Assembly (NCBI GenBank): GCA_009841225.1
Contig: VXMF01000014.1
Location: 44,143 to 108,142 of the forward strand
Direction of reading: 5' to 3'
DNA length: 64,000 nt
Source of the DNA: Terriglobia bacterium
GTDB lineage: Bacteria; Acidobacteriota; Terriglobia; Bryobacterales; UBA6623
A program made the translations under genes and the position numbers. The notes below the pieces were generated by a model, which was not told the origin of the DNA, ran no database searches, and worked only from the letters and a program-made list of their open reading frames with translations. Shown here one piece after another: positions 61,835-64,000 of this stretch. Within the stretch, counting starts at the first letter, position 1; every line of letters begins with the position of its first letter.

Positions 61835-61840
61835 TATCAT
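61835..61840 (+). promoter_or_regulatory. -10 hexamer six bases before a TTG start
   Basis: TATCAT followed by six bases and TTG 61847, the same geometry as at tmk and at 36612. Confidence 0.35.
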
Positions 61841-61846
61841 GGCTGT

Positions 61847-62443
61847 TTGGCGCTGCCGGAAACCATCACCTGCAAGGTGAGCTCGGAATCGGCCGGCTAC
61901 GTAAACATGGCCGCGGTGGCAAGGGTCGACTTGCCGCTTGAGGAACTAGCTTCAAAGGTCTTGGGAGTCTGCGGCAAAGATTCTGAGCGCATCGCGCGGA
62001 TCTTCCTGCGCGGATCCCTAGTCAGCGGCGATTCACGCTTTCGCTGGAGTCCGTTCTCGCTAGCTTCAGACCAGATGGCTGCGCTTCTCGACCGTTTCCC
62101 CGACCATGACCCCAAACGCGAGCTTGAGATTGAGCGATGTGACAGAATGCTGCTGCGCGGGATGCGCGGAGACTTCGAGATCTCCCGCGAAGTTGGCCGG
62201 CAGAGACGCTTCTTGCGACGGCAGAACTTTTGGGACCCTGCGCTCGCGCTGCTCGCCGAGCAGTCGCCCCGCTGCGAGCGGTATTCGTACTCCGACTGCG
62301 CCGACGTGTTCGCGGCCGATCTAGCGGGCCCGGTCTTGGATCAGTTCAGGGATCTGGGTCCGTTGCTCCGGTTCAGCTCGCTGGAGGCGCAAGTGCGAGC
62401 GCTGCCGGCGTCTCAGGCCACGCTGTTCGCGACCAGGGCCTAG
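61847..62443 (+). CDS. Unrecognised 198-residue soluble protein
   Basis: A basic, probably cytoplasmic protein with several cysteines (for example K-V-L-G-V-C-G-K-D near residue 38, and E-R-C-D-R-M). Arginine-rich helices dominate the middle (R-G-M-R-G-D-F-E-I-S-R-E-V-G-R-Q-R-R). No family recognised. The frame reaches GTG 61796, but TTG 61847 lies six bases after TATCAT and gives a plausible N-terminus, so I prefer it. It stands alone between the DoxX fusion and a Tat-exported oxidoreductase. Confidence 0.5.
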   Translation: MALPETITCKVSSESAGYVNMAAVARVDLPLEELASKVLGVCGKDSERIARIFLRGSLVSGDSRFRWSPFSLASDQMAALLDRFPDHDPKRELEIERCDRMLLRGMRGDFEISREVGRQRRFLRRQNFWDPALALLAEQSPRCERYSYSDCADVFAADLAGPVLDQFRDLGPLLRFSSLEAQVRALPASQATLFATRA

Positions 62444-62560
62444 GGCCCCGCGCTTCCCCGCAGGGATCTCGCGCTCGGCCGCTTGGACAGTGCGGAACGG
62501 CTTGAAGCGGATTGCCGCGCACCGCTCGATGCGGTAGGATGACAGCGGAGCATATTCGCT

Positions 62561-63865
62561 ATGAAGGGCAACACCACCATCCAACGAAGAACCTTCGTCA
62601 AGGCCGCGGCGGCCGCAGCGCCCGCTGCCGCGTTCGCCGCAGGAAGCGGCGTCATCGGGGCCAACGATAGGATCCGCGCGGCGGTCTTGGGCGTGAACGG
62701 CCGAGGCCAAAGCCACATGTACGGGCTGCAGCCGATCAACAACGTCGATGTCGCGACCTTCGTCGATCCCGATCTGGAGATCGCGCGCAAGCGCGCCGGC
62801 GAATTCGAGCAAAAGCACGGCCATCGCCCCAGTGTCGTGCAAGACCTGCGCAAGGTCATCGAAGACAAGGACATCGATGTCATCACCATCGCGACGCCCA
62901 ACCACTGGCACACGCTAGCGGCGATATGGGCCTGCCAGGCTGGCAAGGATGTCTATGTTGAGAAGCCCGCCACCCACACCTTCAACGAGGGCCTGAGCCT
63001 GATCGCGGCCGCCAAGAAGTACAACCGGATCGTCCAGCACGGGGTCCAGTTGCGTAGTTCCGAGGCCGTGCGCGAGGCCGTTCAGAAGATGCGTGACGGA
63101 GCCATCGGCGATGTCTACATGGGACGGGCGACGATCTTCAAGTGGCGTCCGCCGCTAGAAGCCCAGCCCGACGAGCAGCCGCCGTCCAGCTTGGACTACG
63201 ACTTGTGGGTCGGACCGGGCAAGTGGCGCCCCTACTCCAAGCGCCACGTGCACTACAACTGGCACTGGACGTGGGACTTTGGCAACGGCGAGATCGGCAA
63301 TCAGGGAATTCACGAGTTGGACATGCTGCAGTGGGGCCTGGACGTGACGCTGCCCGACGAGGTGATGTCTTCCGGCGGCCGCTACCTCTGGGACGACCAC
63401 CGCGAGACGCCCGAGATGCTGACCACGCTGCTGCAGTTCAAGCAGGAGCGCAAGATGGCCGAGGTGGCCGTCCGATTCTGGCACTCCAACCACGAAACGC
63501 AGTCGGCCAACGGCAACCTCTTCTATGGTTCGGAGGGCTACATGGTTATCTCCGGCTACACCAAGTGGGAGCTCTACCGCGGGCGCAGGCCGGAACTCGT
63601 CGAGAGCGGCGAGTCGCCGACCAAGCACTACGAGAACTTCATCAAGGCGGTGCGCAGCCGCAAGACCGAAGACCAGCACGGCCCGGTCGAGTCCGCGCAC
63701 CACTCGGCAGCGCTGGCGCACTTGGGCAACATCGCGTTCCAGCGGGACGCGAAGCTGGAGTTCGACCGCGCCTCCATGCGCTTCAAGAACGACGAACAGG
63801 CCAACGCGATGCTGTCCAAGTCGTATCGCAAGGGCTTCGAGGTGCCCGCGCCGGACAAGGTCTAG
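62561..63865 (+). CDS. Gfo/Idh/MocA family oxidoreductase, Tat-exported
   Basis: A 434-residue oxidoreductase with a twin-arginine signal (Q-R-R-T-F-V-K at residues 8-14, then an alanine-rich hydrophobic stretch). The nucleotide fold follows (A-V-L-G-V-N-G-R-G), then V-E-K-P-A-T-H for the catalytic lysine region and G-N-Q-G-I-H-E-L-D. Export of a folded NAD(P)-binding enzyme suggests the cofactor stays tightly bound, as in glucose-fructose oxidoreductase. The substrate is unknown. GGAG lies about 10 bases upstream of ATG. It is near the right edge, followed by a homopolymer. Confidence 0.9.
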   Translation: MKGNTTIQRRTFVKAAAAAAPAAAFAAGSGVIGANDRIRAAVLGVNGRGQSHMYGLQPINNVDVATFVDPDLEIARKRAGEFEQKHGHRPSVVQDLRKVIEDKDIDVITIATPNHWHTLAAIWACQAGKDVYVEKPATHTFNEGLSLIAAAKKYNRIVQHGVQLRSSEAVREAVQKMRDGAIGDVYMGRATIFKWRPPLEAQPDEQPPSSLDYDLWVGPGKWRPYSKRHVHYNWHWTWDFGNGEIGNQGIHELDMLQWGLDVTLPDEVMSSGGRYLWDDHRETPEMLTTLLQFKQERKMAEVAVRFWHSNHETQSANGNLFYGSEGYMVISGYTKWELYRGRRPELVESGESPTKHYENFIKAVRSRKTEDQHGPVESAHHSAALAHLGNIAFQRDAKLEFDRASMRFKNDEQANAMLSKSYRKGFEVPAPDKV

Positions 63866-63899
63866 GCGCTCGATCCCGCTTCGTCGGACACTACGCGGC

Positions 63900-63929
63900 G
63901 GGGGGGCCCCCCCCCCCCCCCCGCCCCCC
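63900..63929. other. Homopolymer G7-C16-G-C6
   Basis: Seven G's, sixteen C's, one G and six C's in a row, 35 bases after the last gene, then A8 at the very end of the window (63993-64000). This looks like an assembly or sequencing artefact near a contig end, although a genuine GC-rich terminator cannot be ruled out. Confidence 0.6.
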
Positions 63930-64000
63930 AGCGAGGGTTATATTGGAGCCGCGACGACCCACACGACGACCAAGGGCACCGACAGGGAATTTAAAAAAAA

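Noticed and set aside
1..64000. tRNA, rRNA or CRISPR arrays
   Set aside because: Gaps between genes were read for T-loop words, conserved rRNA words and regularly spaced repeats; none was found.

Overview
This is GC-rich chromosomal DNA from a Gram-negative bacterium. Acidobacteriota is the best guess, perhaps a Solibacter/Bryobacter-like line. The reasons are an Oar-like TonB-dependent receptor with an N-terminal carboxypeptidase-regulatory domain, hopanoid genes (shc, hpnH, hpnI), several secreted DUF1501, DUF1549/DUF1553 and DUF1592 cytochrome proteins, a long acyl-CoA dehydrogenase, and Tat-exported Gfo/Idh/MocA oxidoreductases. The secreted cytochrome/DUF families are equally common in Planctomycetes and Verrucomicrobia, so the assignment is an inference. 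No rRNA, tRNA, CRISPR array, complete insertion sequence or prophage was seen. A G7-C16 homopolymer and a terminal A8 sit at the right end, probably a contig-end artefact.

Layout. 1-4.6 kb: the tail of an acetyltransferase, then a DUF1501 / DUF1549-DUF1553 pair. 5-12 kb: an IscU-like protein, a nucleoside transporter, recX, anmK, the cobamide-salvage pair cbiZ-cbiB, and a lone Abi/HEPN-like gene. 12-16 kb: a DUF1592 cytochrome, then a 4'-phosphopantetheinyl transferase translationally coupled to a metallophosphoesterase, an arrangement like mycobacterial PptT/PptH. 16-26 kb: a nucleobase permease fused to an RsbW-like domain, pyruvate carboxylase, heme A synthase, and a large haem-binding beta-propeller/HEAT lipoprotein. 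26-38 kb: a PQQ-type propeller protein, a ricin-like secreted protein, the Oar-like receptor with a well-formed promoter, an acyl-CoA dehydrogenase, holB-tmk, nagA and two unknown proteins. 38-49 kb: glcD, an M28 peptidase, a class II cytochrome c, a 7Fe ferredoxin, a second DUF1501 / DUF1549-DUF1553 pair, and an HtrA protease. 49-57.6 kb: an intact VapBC-type pair, an MDR dehydrogenase-aguB-aguA operon, shc-hpnH, and a decayed second toxin-antitoxin pair. 57.7-64 kb: two tautomerase-superfamily genes (one cis-CaaD-like), hpnI with a Gfo oxidoreductase, a DoxX/MauE-thioredoxin fusion, an orphan protein and a Tat-exported Gfo oxidoreductase.

Physiology. The genes fit an aerobic respiring heterotroph (heme A synthase, cytochromes, ferredoxin) that degrades polymers and peptidoglycan (NagA, AnmK, the Oar-like receptor, M28 peptidase), salvages cobamides, makes hopanoids and regulates carrier-protein phosphopantetheinylation.

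Two window-wide patterns stand out. Many same-strand neighbours overlap by 1-4 bases (ATGA/GTGA/TTGA or TGATG), implying translational coupling. In addition, a number of genes have a TANNNT-type -10 hexamer only 6-8 bases before the start codon and no Shine-Dalgarno sequence, suggesting that leaderless transcripts are common here.
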